Shown: piece by piece, positions 7,496 through 16,832 of the stretch
How positions within the stretch are numbered: the first letter of the stretch is position 1
Layout of the letters: the number at the start of each line of letters is the position of its first letter
NCBI GenBank assembly: GCA_004213995.1
Contig: SGZJ01000009.1
Coordinates: forward strand, 1-48,150
DNA: 48,150 bases
Origin: Flavobacteriales bacterium
Lineage (GTDB): Bacteria > Bacteroidota > Bacteroidia > Flavobacteriales > Flavobacteriaceae
Direction: 5' to 3'
Made by a program: the position numbers and the translations under genes
Notes under the pieces: model-generated
What the model saw: the letters and a program-made list of their open reading frames with translations, nothing else
Told to the model about the DNA's origin: nothing
Databases searched by the model: none

Positions 7496-8884
7496 ATGTA
7501 TTTAACAAAATTCATTGAAAATATTTTTAAAAGGTTTCTGCCTTCTCCCTTTATAATTGCAGTGATTCTGACTTTTACTACAATTATTCTTGCTCTTATA
7601 TTTTCTAATTTTGTTGATCCAAACTCCTCTTTATCTTTTTTAGAAATTTTATCTTCCTGGGAAAAAGGCATTTGGAATAATGATTTATTGGTATTTGCTT
7701 ATCAGATGATACTAATATTAGTTTTAGGAAACATTTTAGTTTTAAGCTCTCCTGTAAGCAGATTAATATTAGTAATTGCTAAAAAGGCTAATAGCACTGA
7801 AAAAGCAGTAATTATTGTTAGTGTGTCAGTAATGTTGGTCGCTTTTTTTAATTGGGGTCTGGGGCTTATTTTTGGAGCTATTTTAGCAAGAAAAATTGGA
7901 GACTATTCTGTTGAAAATAATATAAAATTAAATTATCCGTTAGTTGGTGCAGCTGGATATGTAGGACTTATGATATGGCATTCAGGAATTAGTGGTTCAG
8001 CTCCTATAAAAGTTGCTGAAGACAATCACTTGTCTAGTCTAATGTCTTCTAGAAATGATTCTTATTTGTACAGCGATCTACCAACTAGTTTAAATTTTGA
8101 TTTAACAGTTTTAAGTTCAGCCAATTTAATTACATTCTTAGTATTGCTAATTTTGGTGCCACTTACTTTTTATTTTCTTTCAAAAAATTCATCATCTCAA
8201 AATACTGTATTAACAAATGAAAACATAATGAATAATGATGTTCAAGATGAGATAAGAACAAATAATCTTGAAAGCTCAAGAATATTTTCGATACTATTTG
8301 GCGTAATTTTGCTAATTGCTTTCTTTTATCAATACTCAGAGGATTTAATTAATTTTAAAATTACTCCAAATAGTCTTAATTTTTTTATGCTAGGTCTTTC
8401 AATTTTATTGCACTCAAATTTTAAATCTTTTCTTAACGCTTTACGAAAGTCGATTAACGGTGCTTCAGGGATATTGATTCAATTTCCGCTATATTTTGGA
8501 ATTATGGGAATTATGAAAGAATCAGGATTAATCGTTTATGTATCTGATTTTTTTATTTCTATCTCAAATGAATTTACACTCCCAATATTTACTTTTTTTA
8601 GTGCTGCTATTATAAACGTATTTGTTCCCAGTGGTGGAGGGCAATGGGTTATTCAAGGACCTGTAGTAATTGCTGCTGCTACTGAGTTAAATGTACCAAT
8701 TCAGAAAGTTGTAATGGCTTTGGCTTATGGAGACCAATTAACTAATATGTTACAGCCATTTTGGGCTTTACCGTTATTGGCAATTACAAAATTAAAAGCT
8801 AAAGAAATTTTACCATACACGCTTATTATTATGCTTGTAGGATTAGTAGTTTTTATCTCTAGCTTAATTATATTTAAATATTAG
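7496..8884 (+). CDS. AtoE-like short-chain fatty acid transporter
   Basis: A 462-residue membrane protein with about 12 hydrophobic segments. It shows blocks typical of the short-chain fatty acid transporter family: NRFLPSPF-like KRFLPSPFIIAV at the N-terminus, FNWGLGLIFGAILARKIG (about residues 119-136), MIWHSGISGSAP (about 159-170) and FVPSGGGQWVIQGPV (near 378-392). It probably carries acetate, butyrate or acetoacetate across the inner membrane. It follows the DUF3127 gene by three bases and precedes the first PPK2 gene by three, so the four form a likely operon. The substrate cannot be read from the sequence. Confidence 0.88.
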   Translation: MYLTKFIENIFKRFLPSPFIIAVILTFTTIILALIFSNFVDPNSSLSFLEILSSWEKGIWNNDLLVFAYQMILILVLGNILVLSSPVSRLILVIAKKANSTEKAVIIVSVSVMLVAFFNWGLGLIFGAILARKIGDYSVENNIKLNYPLVGAAGYVGLMIWHSGISGSAPIKVAEDNHLSSLMSSRNDSYLYSDLPTSLNFDLTVLSSANLITFLVLLILVPLTFYFLSKNSSSQNTVLTNENIMNNDVQDEIRTNNLESSRIFSILFGVILLIAFFYQYSEDLINFKITPNSLNFFMLGLSILLHSNFKSFLNALRKSINGASGILIQFPLYFGIMGIMKESGLIVYVSDFFISISNEFTLPIFTFFSAAIINVFVPSGGGQWVIQGPVVIAAATELNVPIQKVVMALAYGDQLTNMLQPFWALPLLAITKLKAKEILPYTLIIMLVGLVVFISSLIIFKY

Positions 8885-8887
8885 TCT

Positions 8888-9694
8888 ATGCTTAAAACTG
8901 CCGATGTTTCAAATCATTTAGATAAAATTCGTTTTTTAGAAATACTTAAAAACAAATTTTCAGCAAAAAAATATAACTCAATTTTGAGTACTGTTAACTA
9001 TAACAAAGAGCTTCTTGAATTACAATCATCTTTGGTAGATCTACAAAACTGGATTCAAAAAAACGACAAAAAAGTCTGCATAGTATTTGAAGGCAGAGAT
9101 GCAGCTGGTAAAGGAGGTGCGATTAAAAGATTTACACAACACCTTAATCCCAGAACAACTAGAGTGGTGGCTTTAGCAAAACCAACAAAGAAAGAAAAAG
9201 GGCAATGGTATTTTCAGAGATACATCAAGGAGTTACCAAATAATGGAGAAATTGTGTTTTTTGACAGAAGTTGGTATAATCGTGCAATAGTAGAGCCAGT
9301 TATGGAATTTTGTACAGAAAAGCAATATAACATCTTTATGAATCAGGTAAACGATTTTGAAAAGATGATTACTCAGGAAAATATAATTTTAATTAAATTT
9401 TGGTTTTCAATAACAAAAAAAACTCAAAAAAATAGATTTAATAGCAGATTGTCCAATCCTTTAAAAAGATGGAAATTTAGTGTTGTAGATAAAGAAGGGC
9501 AAAAAAAGTGGGATGTTTATACTGATTATAAAAATAAGATGATAGACAAAACAAACACTTCTGAAAATCCTTGGAAAATTATTAAAAGTGATAGTAAAAA
9601 AAGCTCAAGATTAGAGTCAATTAAGTATGTATTATCATTATTTGAATTTTCAAGAAATAATTTTAATAAATCTCTAAAAAGCCCAAAAAAATGA
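8888..9694 (+). CDS. polyphosphate kinase 2 family protein, copy 1
   Basis: A 268-residue protein. Walker A FEGRDAAGKGG is at residues 67-77; the Walker B-type block VFFDRSWYNRA at 123-133; a lid motif NPLKRWKFS at 190-198. These define PPK2, a P-loop kinase that moves phosphate between polyphosphate and nucleoside di- or monophosphates. The single-domain length fits class I (NDP phosphorylating) or class III; which one is not settled by eye. Its last four bases (ATGA) overlap the start of a second, collinear PPK2 gene. The two copies align without gaps through the active site, so they come from a tandem duplication followed by divergence. Confidence 0.94.
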   Translation: MLKTADVSNHLDKIRFLEILKNKFSAKKYNSILSTVNYNKELLELQSSLVDLQNWIQKNDKKVCIVFEGRDAAGKGGAIKRFTQHLNPRTTRVVALAKPTKKEKGQWYFQRYIKELPNNGEIVFFDRSWYNRAIVEPVMEFCTEKQYNIFMNQVNDFEKMITQENIILIKFWFSITKKTQKNRFNSRLSNPLKRWKFSVVDKEGQKKWDVYTDYKNKMIDKTNTSENPWKIIKSDSKKSSRLESIKYVLSLFEFSRNNFNKSLKSPKK

Positions 9695-10494
9695 ATAATT
9701 ACTCAGTAAGAGATTTAAAATTGTTAAGCTCAAAAAAAGCTTTAGTTTACCTTTTAACGCAAGACAATGCAACTATTGCTAAAACTTTAAGATATGTTAA
9801 ATATGAAAATAATCTTAAAAGACTTCAGATTGAATTAATTAAACTTCAAAAATGGGTTTCAGATAATAATAAAAAAGTAATTATAATATTTGAAGGAAGA
9901 GATTCAGCTGGTAAGGGTGGTGCAATAAGGAGAACTATTGAACACTTGAATCCAAGAAAAATTAAAGTTGTTGCTCTACCTAAGCCAACTGAAAATGAAA
10001 AAAGTCGCTGGTATTTTCAGAGATATGTAAATCATTTTCCAAGTAAAGGGAATATAGTTTTTTTTGATAGAAGTTGGTATAATAGAGCAGTAGTGGAACC
10101 AGTAAATGGGTTTTGCAATGAAAATGATTATATATCCTTTATGAGTCATGTTAATGATTTTGAAAAAATGATCACAGATTCAGATACACATCTAATTAAA
10201 TTTTATTTTTCTATTTCTAAAGATGAACAATTAAAGAGATTTAATGAAATTAAAAATAGTCCTTTAAAAAAATGGAAATTTAGCAGTGTTGATAGTAATG
10301 CACAAGAGTTGTGGGATAAGTATACTTTTTATAAGGATCAAATGTTTTTAAAGACAAATACAACTAATGCACCTTGGAATATCATTGAAGCTAATAGAAA
10401 AGTTAACGCAAGAACTCAAGCTATAAAGACAATTTTAGAAAAAATTCCATACACCAAGAATTTAGATTTACAATCTGATGAAGTTGTTTTCTAA
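9691..10494 (+). CDS. polyphosphate kinase 2 family protein, copy 2
   Basis: A 267-residue paralogue of the preceding gene. Walker A FEGRDSAGKGG sits at residues 67-77, FDRSWYNRAVVEPV at 125-138, and a lid SPLKKWKFS near 190-198. One Walker residue differs between the copies (Ala in copy 1, Ser in copy 2), and the N-terminal 60 and C-terminal 40 residues diverge most. Both copies keep every catalytic motif I can check, so both are probably active, perhaps with different nucleotide preference or as a mixed oligomer. It is translationally coupled to copy 1 by the ATGA overlap. Its stop overlaps the stop of truB on the other strand by four bases. Confidence 0.94.
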   Translation: MNNYSVRDLKLLSSKKALVYLLTQDNATIAKTLRYVKYENNLKRLQIELIKLQKWVSDNNKKVIIIFEGRDSAGKGGAIRRTIEHLNPRKIKVVALPKPTENEKSRWYFQRYVNHFPSKGNIVFFDRSWYNRAVVEPVNGFCNENDYISFMSHVNDFEKMITDSDTHLIKFYFSISKDEQLKRFNEIKNSPLKKWKFSSVDSNAQELWDKYTFYKDQMFLKTNTTNAPWNIIEANRKVNARTQAIKTILEKIPYTKNLDLQSDEVVF

Positions 10495-11177
10495 CTTATA
10501 TTCTTTGTAAATTCTTCGATTGATTTTGATTTATTTACTGAGAATTCACCAATTTTAGTCCTAATTAACTTAGATAATGTCGCTCCAGAATTTAATTTTT
10601 TCCCAAAATCGTTTGCCAAAGCCCTAATATAAGTTCCCTTACTGCATTCTACTTCAAAATCTATGTGAGGCATATGAATTTTTGAAATATTAAAACTTAA
10701 TATTTCAACATATCGATCATTTATTTCAACATTTTTTCCTATTCTAGCAGATTCATACAGTCTTTTTCCGTCTTTTTTTATTGCAGAAAAAATTGGTGGT
10801 TTTTGTTTTATTTTACCAATAAAACTTTTTGATGCATTAATGATTAAATCTTCATTAATATGATCTATTGGAAATGTGTTATTTGGTTTTGTTTCTAAAT
10901 CAAATGATGGAGTAGTTGTGCCAATTAGAAAAGTACCAGTATATTTTTTTGTTTGATTTTGAAAACTAGAAATTTTCTTTGTCATTTTTCCTGTACAAAT
11001 AATTAGTAATCCAGTTGCTAAGGGATCTAATGTTCCTGCATGTCCAACTTTAATTTTTTTTATTCCAAACTTATTTTTAATAAGCCATCTGATTTTATTT
11101 ACAACTTGAAATGAAGTCCAATTAAGGGGCTTATTTATGAGCAAAACTTGACCGTTTTTAAAATCTTCTTCGTTCAT
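10491..11177 (-). CDS. truB: tRNA pseudouridine-55 synthase TruB
   Basis: A 228-residue protein containing the catalytic loop GHAGTLDPLATGLL with the nucleophilic Asp51, preceded by LLINKPLNWTSFQVV. TruB converts U55 of the T-loop of tRNAs to pseudouridine. It is shorter than the E. coli enzyme because it lacks most of the C-terminal PUA extension, as is common in this phylum. It is the last gene of the minus-strand cluster ftsX-DUF3098-uppP-truB, 20 bases after uppP. Its stop overlaps that of the convergent PPK2 gene. Confidence 0.96.
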   Translation of the reverse strand: MNEEDFKNGQVLLINKPLNWTSFQVVNKIRWLIKNKFGIKKIKVGHAGTLDPLATGLLIICTGKMTKKISSFQNQTKKYTGTFLIGTTTPSFDLETKPNNTFPIDHINEDLIINASKSFIGKIKQKPPIFSAIKKDGKRLYESARIGKNVEINDRYVEILSFNISKIHMPHIDFEVECSKGTYIRALANDFGKKLNSGATLSKLIRTKIGEFSVNKSKSIEEFTKNIS

Positions 11178-11197
11178 GAACTCTGATATATAAAAAA

Positions 11198-11992
11198 TTA
11201 ATTTAAAAGTGCATAACCGATTGCAATACTTCCAATAATCCCACAGTATATTGAGAAGTAAGAAAGTTTACTTTTCTTAACTATTAAAATCATCCATTTA
11301 CAGGCTAATAAGCCAGATGTAAAGGCAGCAAGAAAACCTGCCAAAATAGGAATTATTTCAGATGATTGTAAGTTTAAATCACCACTTAAAATGTCTTTAC
11401 CTATTTTCCCGAAAATTAACGGAACTACCATCAAAAAAGAAAATTTAGCAGCCCTGGTTCTGTCAATTCCTAATAAAACAGAGGTGGAAATTGTTGCTCC
11501 TGATCTTGAAATTCCAGGAATTATAGCTATAGCCTGAGAAATACCAATTAGTATAGCATATAAATAAGAAACTTCTTTTTTTGTATTTTTTGCTTTATCT
11601 GCAAGGAGCAATAATAATGCAGTTACCAACAACATAAATCCAACTAGTAATATTTTTCCTCCAAATAATGATTCAAGCTCTTTCTCAAAAAATAATCCAA
11701 AAATTACAGCTGGAAACATAGAAATTATAATTTTTAATGAAAATTTAAATTCAGCGTTCCATTTAAATTGTAATAACCCTTTAAATATTTCAACAACCTC
11801 TTCTTTGAAAACAAAGATTGTACTTAACGCGGTAGCAAAATGTAATACTACAGTAAAAGTCAAGCTTTGATCTGCTGCATAGCTATTCCCCAGAATTACT
11901 TTTGCTAATTCTAAATGACCACTTGATGAAACTGGTAAGAATTCAGTTAAGCCCTGAACGATACCAAGTACTATAGCTTCTAAAACATCCAT
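11198..11992 (-). CDS. uppP: undecaprenyl-diphosphatase UppP (BacA)
   Basis: A 264-residue polytopic membrane protein with the two family signatures: GIVQGLTEFLPVSSSGHLE near residues 10-28 and IPGISRSGATIS near 160-171. UppP removes a phosphate from undecaprenyl pyrophosphate, recycling the lipid carrier for peptidoglycan and other cell-surface polymers. The length is normal. It begins three bases after the DUF3098 gene and lies in the cluster with ftsX, which fits a cell-envelope role. Confidence 0.97.
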   Translation of the reverse strand: MDVLEAIVLGIVQGLTEFLPVSSSGHLELAKVILGNSYAADQSLTFTVVLHFATALSTIFVFKEEVVEIFKGLLQFKWNAEFKFSLKIIISMFPAVIFGLFFEKELESLFGGKILLVGFMLLVTALLLLLADKAKNTKKEVSYLYAILIGISQAIAIIPGISRSGATISTSVLLGIDRTRAAKFSFLMVVPLIFGKIGKDILSGDLNLQSSEIIPILAGFLAAFTSGLLACKWMILIVKKSKLSYFSIYCGIIGSIAIGYALLN

Positions 11993-11994
11993 AT

Positions 11995-12243
11995 CTAGTC
12001 TTTTTCTGTAGTACTCAAGATTGCATAAATCTGTATTCCAAGACCTAGCAGTACTAAAGTTGGAGCTAGTCTTATTCTTCTAAAATTATATATATCAGGG
12101 CTAAAGTTGTTAGGATCTTCACTTCCTCCACCTGACATTAAAATGAATCCAACAGCAATAATAATCAGCCCGAAAATCATTATTTTGTAGTTTCTTTTTT
12201 TAAAAATAAAATTATTTTTATGTTTTCTTTTTTTCTCTCCCAT
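11995..12243 (-). CDS. DUF3098 small membrane protein
   Basis: An 82-residue protein with a basic N-terminus, a hydrophobic segment (about 20-38) containing GFILMSGGGSEDPNNFSP at its end, and a second hydrophobic segment (about 57-75) with RIRLAPTLVLLGLGIQIYAI. This is the DUF3098 pattern: two helices joined by a short polar loop with the SGGGSEDP motif. It sits between ftsX and uppP with three-base gaps on both sides, an order I recall as conserved in flavobacteria. A link to division or envelope assembly is inferred from neighbours only. Confidence 0.88.
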   Translation of the reverse strand: MGEKKRKHKNNFIFKKRNYKIMIFGLIIIAVGFILMSGGGSEDPNNFSPDIYNFRRIRLAPTLVLLGLGIQIYAILSTTEKD

Positions 12244-12246
12244 CTC

Positions 12247-13113
12247 TTAATTATATAATTTTTCTGTATTTAAATTTAAAAGTTTTTGAGTTGCAAAATA
12301 GGTGCTTATCCAACTTATTAATACCCCTAAAAGAATTATGGATAAAAAAACATAAACAATATAGATATTGTTAAACATATCTATAAATGGAATTTTCTTG
12401 TCTATGTACAAAATTGTGAAATATAGTAGTGTAGAGGCTAAAACAGAACTGAATAATCCTAAAAAAACATTTTTTTTGATAAAGGGTTTTCTTATAAACC
12501 TTTTTGTTGCCCCTACCAATTGCATTGTTTTAATAGTCCATCTATTAGAATAAATAGCAAGTTTTATTGAACTATTAATAATTAGCACTGAAATTACAAA
12601 TAGGATAAAAGTTATTGGGAACATCCATAATGTAATTTTTTTCAAATTTGCATTCATCATACTTACTAGATCTTTATCATATTGAATGTCATCGATAAAA
12701 TTATTATTCTTCGCTAATAAATTCGAAATGCTATCAATTTTTTTGCCATCTACATATTCAGATAAAAGATTAATGTCAAATGAATTTATTAATGGATTAT
12801 AACCAAGTTCGTCAATAAAATCTTCTCCAAATTCAGTTTTCATAATTGAAACTGCTTCATCTTTTGAAATGTACTTTAAATCTTTAACAAATTCAGAACT
12901 TATTAATGAGTTTTTTATTTGATTTAAATCAACACTTTTTGCGTCATCTTTTAAATAAATTGACATAGTCAATGATTCCTTAAAGTTTTTGGAAACATTT
13001 TTAATATTTACAATAGTAAATGATAATATGCCAAACAAAAACAGCATCATTGAAATACTTACAACTACAGAAACATATGAAGAAAGAATTCTACGTCTAT
13101 TTAATTTATTCAT
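12247..13113 (-). CDS. ftsX: cell division protein FtsX
   Basis: A 288-residue protein with a cytoplasmic N-terminus, one helix (about 13-33), an extracytoplasmic domain of roughly 130 residues (SMSIYLKDDAK, later SIMKTEFGEDFIDELGYNPL) and three more helices in the C-terminal third, with the hallmark IYSNRWTIKTMQLVGATKRFIRKPF loop between helices 2 and 3. FtsX is the membrane half of the FtsEX complex that couples ATP use to cell-wall hydrolase activation at the septum. FtsE is not in this window. It is the first gene of the minus-strand cluster through truB and is divergent from leuS. Confidence 0.94.
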   Translation of the reverse strand: MNKLNRRRILSSYVSVVVSISMMLFLFGILSFTIVNIKNVSKNFKESLTMSIYLKDDAKSVDLNQIKNSLISSEFVKDLKYISKDEAVSIMKTEFGEDFIDELGYNPLINSFDINLLSEYVDGKKIDSISNLLAKNNNFIDDIQYDKDLVSMMNANLKKITLWMFPITFILFVISVLIINSSIKLAIYSNRWTIKTMQLVGATKRFIRKPFIKKNVFLGLFSSVLASTLLYFTILYIDKKIPFIDMFNNIYIVYVFLSIILLGVLISWISTYFATQKLLNLNTEKLYN

Positions 13114-13190
13114 TTTAAATCAATGATTTAGTGTAAAAATAAAGAACTAAATCTATATCTAAAAAGATTTTCTATTATAACAAGAAAATG

Positions 13191-13198
13191 TAAATTTG
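13191..13198 (+). promoter_or_regulatory. -7 promoter element for leuS
   Basis: TAAATTTG matches TAnnTTTG, with a T-run (13168-13171) at the -33 spacing. It lies 26 bases before the leuS ATG, giving a leader of about 20 bases. Confidence 0.55.
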
Positions 13199-13223
13199 TT
13201 AGCATATCTACTTTTGATCATTC

Positions 13224-16037
13224 ATGAAATATAATTTTCAAAAAATTGAAAAAAAATGGCAAGCTAACTGGGCTAGAAATAAAACTTATAAGTCTAAGAT
13301 AGATCACACAAAGCCAAAATTTTATAGCTTGGATATGTTCCCATACCCAAGTGGTGCAGGACTTCATGTTGGCCATCCTCTTGGCTATATTGCCTCAGAT
13401 ATATATTCGAGATACAAAACATTAAAAGGGTTTAATGTTTTACATCCACAAGGTTATGATAGCTTTGGGTTGCCTGCAGAGCAATATGCTATTCAGACAG
13501 GACAACACCCAAAAAAAACCACTCTGAACAATATTAACACTTATAGAAGTCAGCTTGATAAAATAGGATTTTCTTTTGATTGGTCAACAGAATTAAGAAC
13601 TAGTGATCCAAATTATTATAGGTGGACACAATGGATTTTTATTCAATTATTTAATTCTTGGTATGATTTCGATACACAGAAAGCAAAAAGTATTGATAAA
13701 TTAGCAGATATTTTTTCATTAAATGGCAATAATAACATTAGGCTTGAAAATGATAGTGAAATAGAAGTCTTCACATCATCAGAATGGAATAATTATTCGA
13801 ATGAGAAAAAACAACAAATTCTACTTTCATATAGAATTGCATATTTAGCAGACTCAGAGGTTAATTGGTGCCCTGAGTTAGGAACTGTATTAGCAAATGA
13901 TGAAATAGTTAATGGAGTTTCTGAAAGAGGAGGTTTTCCTATTGAAAAAAGAAAAATGCGACAGTGGAATATGAGAATTTCATGTTATGCTGATAGGCTA
14001 TTAAATGATTTAAATAAAATAGATTGGAGTTATTCAATTAAAGAAACTCAAAAAAATTGGATCGGAAAGTCTACGGGATGTTCTTTGTTTTTTGACATAG
14101 TAGATTTTGAGGATAAAATTGAGGTTTTTACAACAAGGCCTGATACAATTTTTGGAGTTAGTTTTATGACTTTAGCCCCAGAGCATGAATTAGTGAAAAA
14201 AATTGTTACAATTGATAAATTAAATGAGGTTACAAACTATATCAATAAAGTTAGCACAAAAAGTGAGAGAGACAGGCTTTCTAATGTAAAATCAATTTCA
14301 GGTGTTTTTACAGGTGCTTATGCAGAGCACCCAATAACTAAAAAACCAATTGAAATTTGGATTGGTGATTATGTATTGGCAAGTTACGGAACTGGAGCAG
14401 TAATGTCTGTCCCATGTGGAGATCAACGAGATTACGATTTTGCAAAAAAATATGATATTAAAATTATAAATATCTTCAAGGATATAGATATTTCAAATGA
14501 AGCTTTTATCAGTAAAGAAAAATTTAGTTTATGTGATAGTGATTTTCTTAATGATTTGTCATTTGTTGAGGCAAACCAAAAGGCTATTGAGTATATTGAA
14601 TACAATGGATTTGGAAAGAAAAAGGTGAATTTTAGATTAAGAGATGCTATTTTTTCTAGACAAAGATATTGGGGAGAGCCTTTCCCTGTATATTATAAAA
14701 AAGGTCTTCCTTATATGATTGATGAAGCATATCTACCTTTGAAGCTTCCTGACATAGAAAAGTATCTACCAACTAAAGATGGAGACCCTCCACTTGGCAG
14801 GGCTGATGAATGGGCTTGGGATACTGTAAAAAATAAAACAGTGAGTACTTCATTGATTAACCAGACTACAGTTTTCCCCCTTGAGCTTAACACTATGCCT
14901 GGTTGGGCTGGAAGTTCTTGGTATTTCTTAAAATACACAAATAGTTTAAATAGTAATCCAGTGAAAAAAAATGATGGGTTATCATATTGGAAAAATGTTG
15001 ATCTTTATATTGGAGGTAATGAACATGCTACAGGTCATTTGTTATATTCTCGATTTTGGACTAAATTTTTATATGATCGAGATTTTATAAGTTTTGATGA
15101 GCCATTTAAAAAACTTATTAATCAAGGTATGATTTTAGGTTCTAGCGCAATCATTTATAGAGATTCAAGATCGAAGAAATTTATTTCTAAAGATTTGTTA
15201 AAAAATCAAAATGTAGATGAAATTCACATTGATGTTAGTTTAATTAATAGTTCAGACGAAGTAGATCTTAATGCTTTAAAGTCTTGGCAACCACAATTTG
15301 AAAATGCTCATTTTGAGTTTATAAATAATAGTTTTAAAGCTGGAAGAAAGATTGAAAAAATGTCAAAGAGATGGTATAATGTCGTAAATCCAGATTTGAT
15401 TTGTGAACAGTATGGTGCTGATAGTTTAAGGTTATTTGAAATGTTCTTAGGTCCACTAGAACAATACAAACCATGGAATACTGCAGGAATTTCAGGCGTG
15501 CATAATTTTTTAAAAAAATTATGGAAACTTTACACAAACGATAAGGGAATAAAAAATTTTAATTCAAAGCCCTCAAAAGAAAGCTTAAAAACTCTACACA
15601 CCGCAATTAAAAAAGTTGAAAATGATATTGAAAATTTCTCATTCAACACTCCAGTTTCATGCTTTATGATAGCTGTTAATGAATTGACAGTTCAAAAATG
15701 CAGCAGCAAAGAGATTTTGGAGTCATTACTGATTTTATTATCTCCATATGTCCCACATATATGTGAAGAGCTTTGGGAAATGTTGGGACACACTAATTCA
15801 ATTACTTTTGAATCATTTCCAATTTTTGACCCTAATATGCTAGTTGAATCTACTAAGATTTATCCAATATCAATAAACGGAAAGGTTAAACTTAAACTTG
15901 AAATATCTTTAGCATTAAATAATGAAGAAATTGAAAATATTATTCTAGCTAACGCTGAGGTAATTTCAAAGTTAGAAGGTAAAACTCCTAAAAGAGTAAT
16001 AGTTATCACTGGAAAAATTATTAATTTAGTTGTATGA
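13224..16037 (+). CDS. leuS: leucyl-tRNA synthetase
   Basis: A 937-residue class I synthetase. The HIGH motif appears as HVGHP at residues 48-52, after MFPYPSGAGL. The CP1 editing domain has TTRPDTIFGVSFMTLAPEH and GTGAVMSVP followed by a conserved DQRDYDFA. KMSKR, the KMSKS equivalent, is at 712-716. Two inserted stretches, about 145-200 and around 640-700, match the longer Bacteroidota form. It charges tRNA-Leu and clears mischarged tRNA. The ATG at 13224 is the only sensible start, 26 bases after a -7 element. Its TGA overlaps the next gene's start codon (ATGA). Confidence 0.97.
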   Translation: MKYNFQKIEKKWQANWARNKTYKSKIDHTKPKFYSLDMFPYPSGAGLHVGHPLGYIASDIYSRYKTLKGFNVLHPQGYDSFGLPAEQYAIQTGQHPKKTTLNNINTYRSQLDKIGFSFDWSTELRTSDPNYYRWTQWIFIQLFNSWYDFDTQKAKSIDKLADIFSLNGNNNIRLENDSEIEVFTSSEWNNYSNEKKQQILLSYRIAYLADSEVNWCPELGTVLANDEIVNGVSERGGFPIEKRKMRQWNMRISCYADRLLNDLNKIDWSYSIKETQKNWIGKSTGCSLFFDIVDFEDKIEVFTTRPDTIFGVSFMTLAPEHELVKKIVTIDKLNEVTNYINKVSTKSERDRLSNVKSISGVFTGAYAEHPITKKPIEIWIGDYVLASYGTGAVMSVPCGDQRDYDFAKKYDIKIINIFKDIDISNEAFISKEKFSLCDSDFLNDLSFVEANQKAIEYIEYNGFGKKKVNFRLRDAIFSRQRYWGEPFPVYYKKGLPYMIDEAYLPLKLPDIEKYLPTKDGDPPLGRADEWAWDTVKNKTVSTSLINQTTVFPLELNTMPGWAGSSWYFLKYTNSLNSNPVKKNDGLSYWKNVDLYIGGNEHATGHLLYSRFWTKFLYDRDFISFDEPFKKLINQGMILGSSAIIYRDSRSKKFISKDLLKNQNVDEIHIDVSLINSSDEVDLNALKSWQPQFENAHFEFINNSFKAGRKIEKMSKRWYNVVNPDLICEQYGADSLRLFEMFLGPLEQYKPWNTAGISGVHNFLKKLWKLYTNDKGIKNFNSKPSKESLKTLHTAIKKVENDIENFSFNTPVSCFMIAVNELTVQKCSSKEILESLLILLSPYVPHICEELWEMLGHTNSITFESFPIFDPNMLVESTKIYPISINGKVKLKLEISLALNNEEIENIILANAEVISKLEGKTPKRVIVITGKIINLVV

Positions 16038-16342
16038 TTATTGCTTTAATTTTTGTTAATATTATTTTTTTAGCTATTGCTAAGTATATAAATACTGAAA
16101 ATGCTAAATTTTTTCTTGCAGGATACAATACAATGTCAGAAAAAGAAAGAAATAACTTTGACTTAGTTAGTTATTTGAAATTTTTTAAAAGTTTTTTTAT
16201 AAAATTAACTTTTTATTCAACTTTAATATTTGCGGTCACTTATTTTTTTTATGATGAAGAAATTGCAGCTATAGCCTGGTGTTTATCACTTACGGTTCCT
16301 TGGCCTTATTTTATAATTAAATCTCAAAAGTATTCTAAATAG
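16034..16342 (+). CDS. DUF3784 small membrane protein
   Basis: A 102-residue protein with a helix at the N-terminus (about 2-18), the motif FLAGYNTMSEKERNNFD (near 27-43) that marks DUF3784, and two further hydrophobic segments (about 54-72 and 78-94). Function unknown. It is coupled to leuS by an ATGA overlap, so it is presumably made from the same message. Its last eight bases overlap the 3' end of the convergent Lrp gene. Confidence 0.82.
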   Translation: MIIALIFVNIIFLAIAKYINTENAKFFLAGYNTMSEKERNNFDLVSYLKFFKSFFIKLTFYSTLIFAVTYFFYDEEIAAIAWCLSLTVPWPYFIIKSQKYSK

Positions 16343-16805
16343 CAATTTGTCTATCAATTTGTTGATCCAAAGAAATATATGTTTCAGTTCTTGAAACACC
16401 ATTAATGGTTTGAATTTTTTTATTTAATATTTGCATTAAATTCTCATTATCTATACATAATATTTTTGTCAAAATACTCCAATTCCCTGTTGTATAATGA
16501 CACTCCAAAACTTCAGGAATTTTTTTTAATTCACGAACAACGGATGCATTGTCACCAGCTTTTTCTAAATAAATTCCAATAAATGCCATTGTTTTATGCC
16601 CAAGAACTTTTGGATTAATAATAATTTTTGAACCTTCAATCAATTCAGAATTTTCAAGTTTTCTAAGTCTTTGGTGAATTGCTGCACCAGAAACTCCAAT
16701 TTTTTTTGCTATTTCTAAAATGGGGGTCCTGGCATTAGTCATAAGTGATCTAATAATCTCCTTATCTATACCATCAATTGTTATGTTGTTATTAATATTC
16801 TTCAT
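16335..16805 (-). CDS. Lrp/AsnC-family transcriptional regulator
   Basis: A 156-residue protein with an N-terminal AsnC-type helix-turn-helix (IDKEIIRSLMTNARTPILEI then AKKIGVSGAAIHQRLRKLE, about 13-50) and a C-terminal RAM ligand-binding domain (KTMAFIGIYL, then VLECHYTTGNWSILTKI). Such proteins form octamers and respond to amino acids. The gene lies 27 bases downstream of the saccharopine-dehydrogenase-like gene on the same strand, so the two are probably co-transcribed and the regulator may respond to lysine or a related amino acid. That link is inference from position. Confidence 0.93.
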   Translation of the reverse strand: MKNINNNITIDGIDKEIIRSLMTNARTPILEIAKKIGVSGAAIHQRLRKLENSELIEGSKIIINPKVLGHKTMAFIGIYLEKAGDNASVVRELKKIPEVLECHYTTGNWSILTKILCIDNENLMQILNKKIQTINGVSRTETYISLDQQIDRQIAI

Positions 16806-16832
16806 AAAGTTTAATCACTAATTACATTAGTT

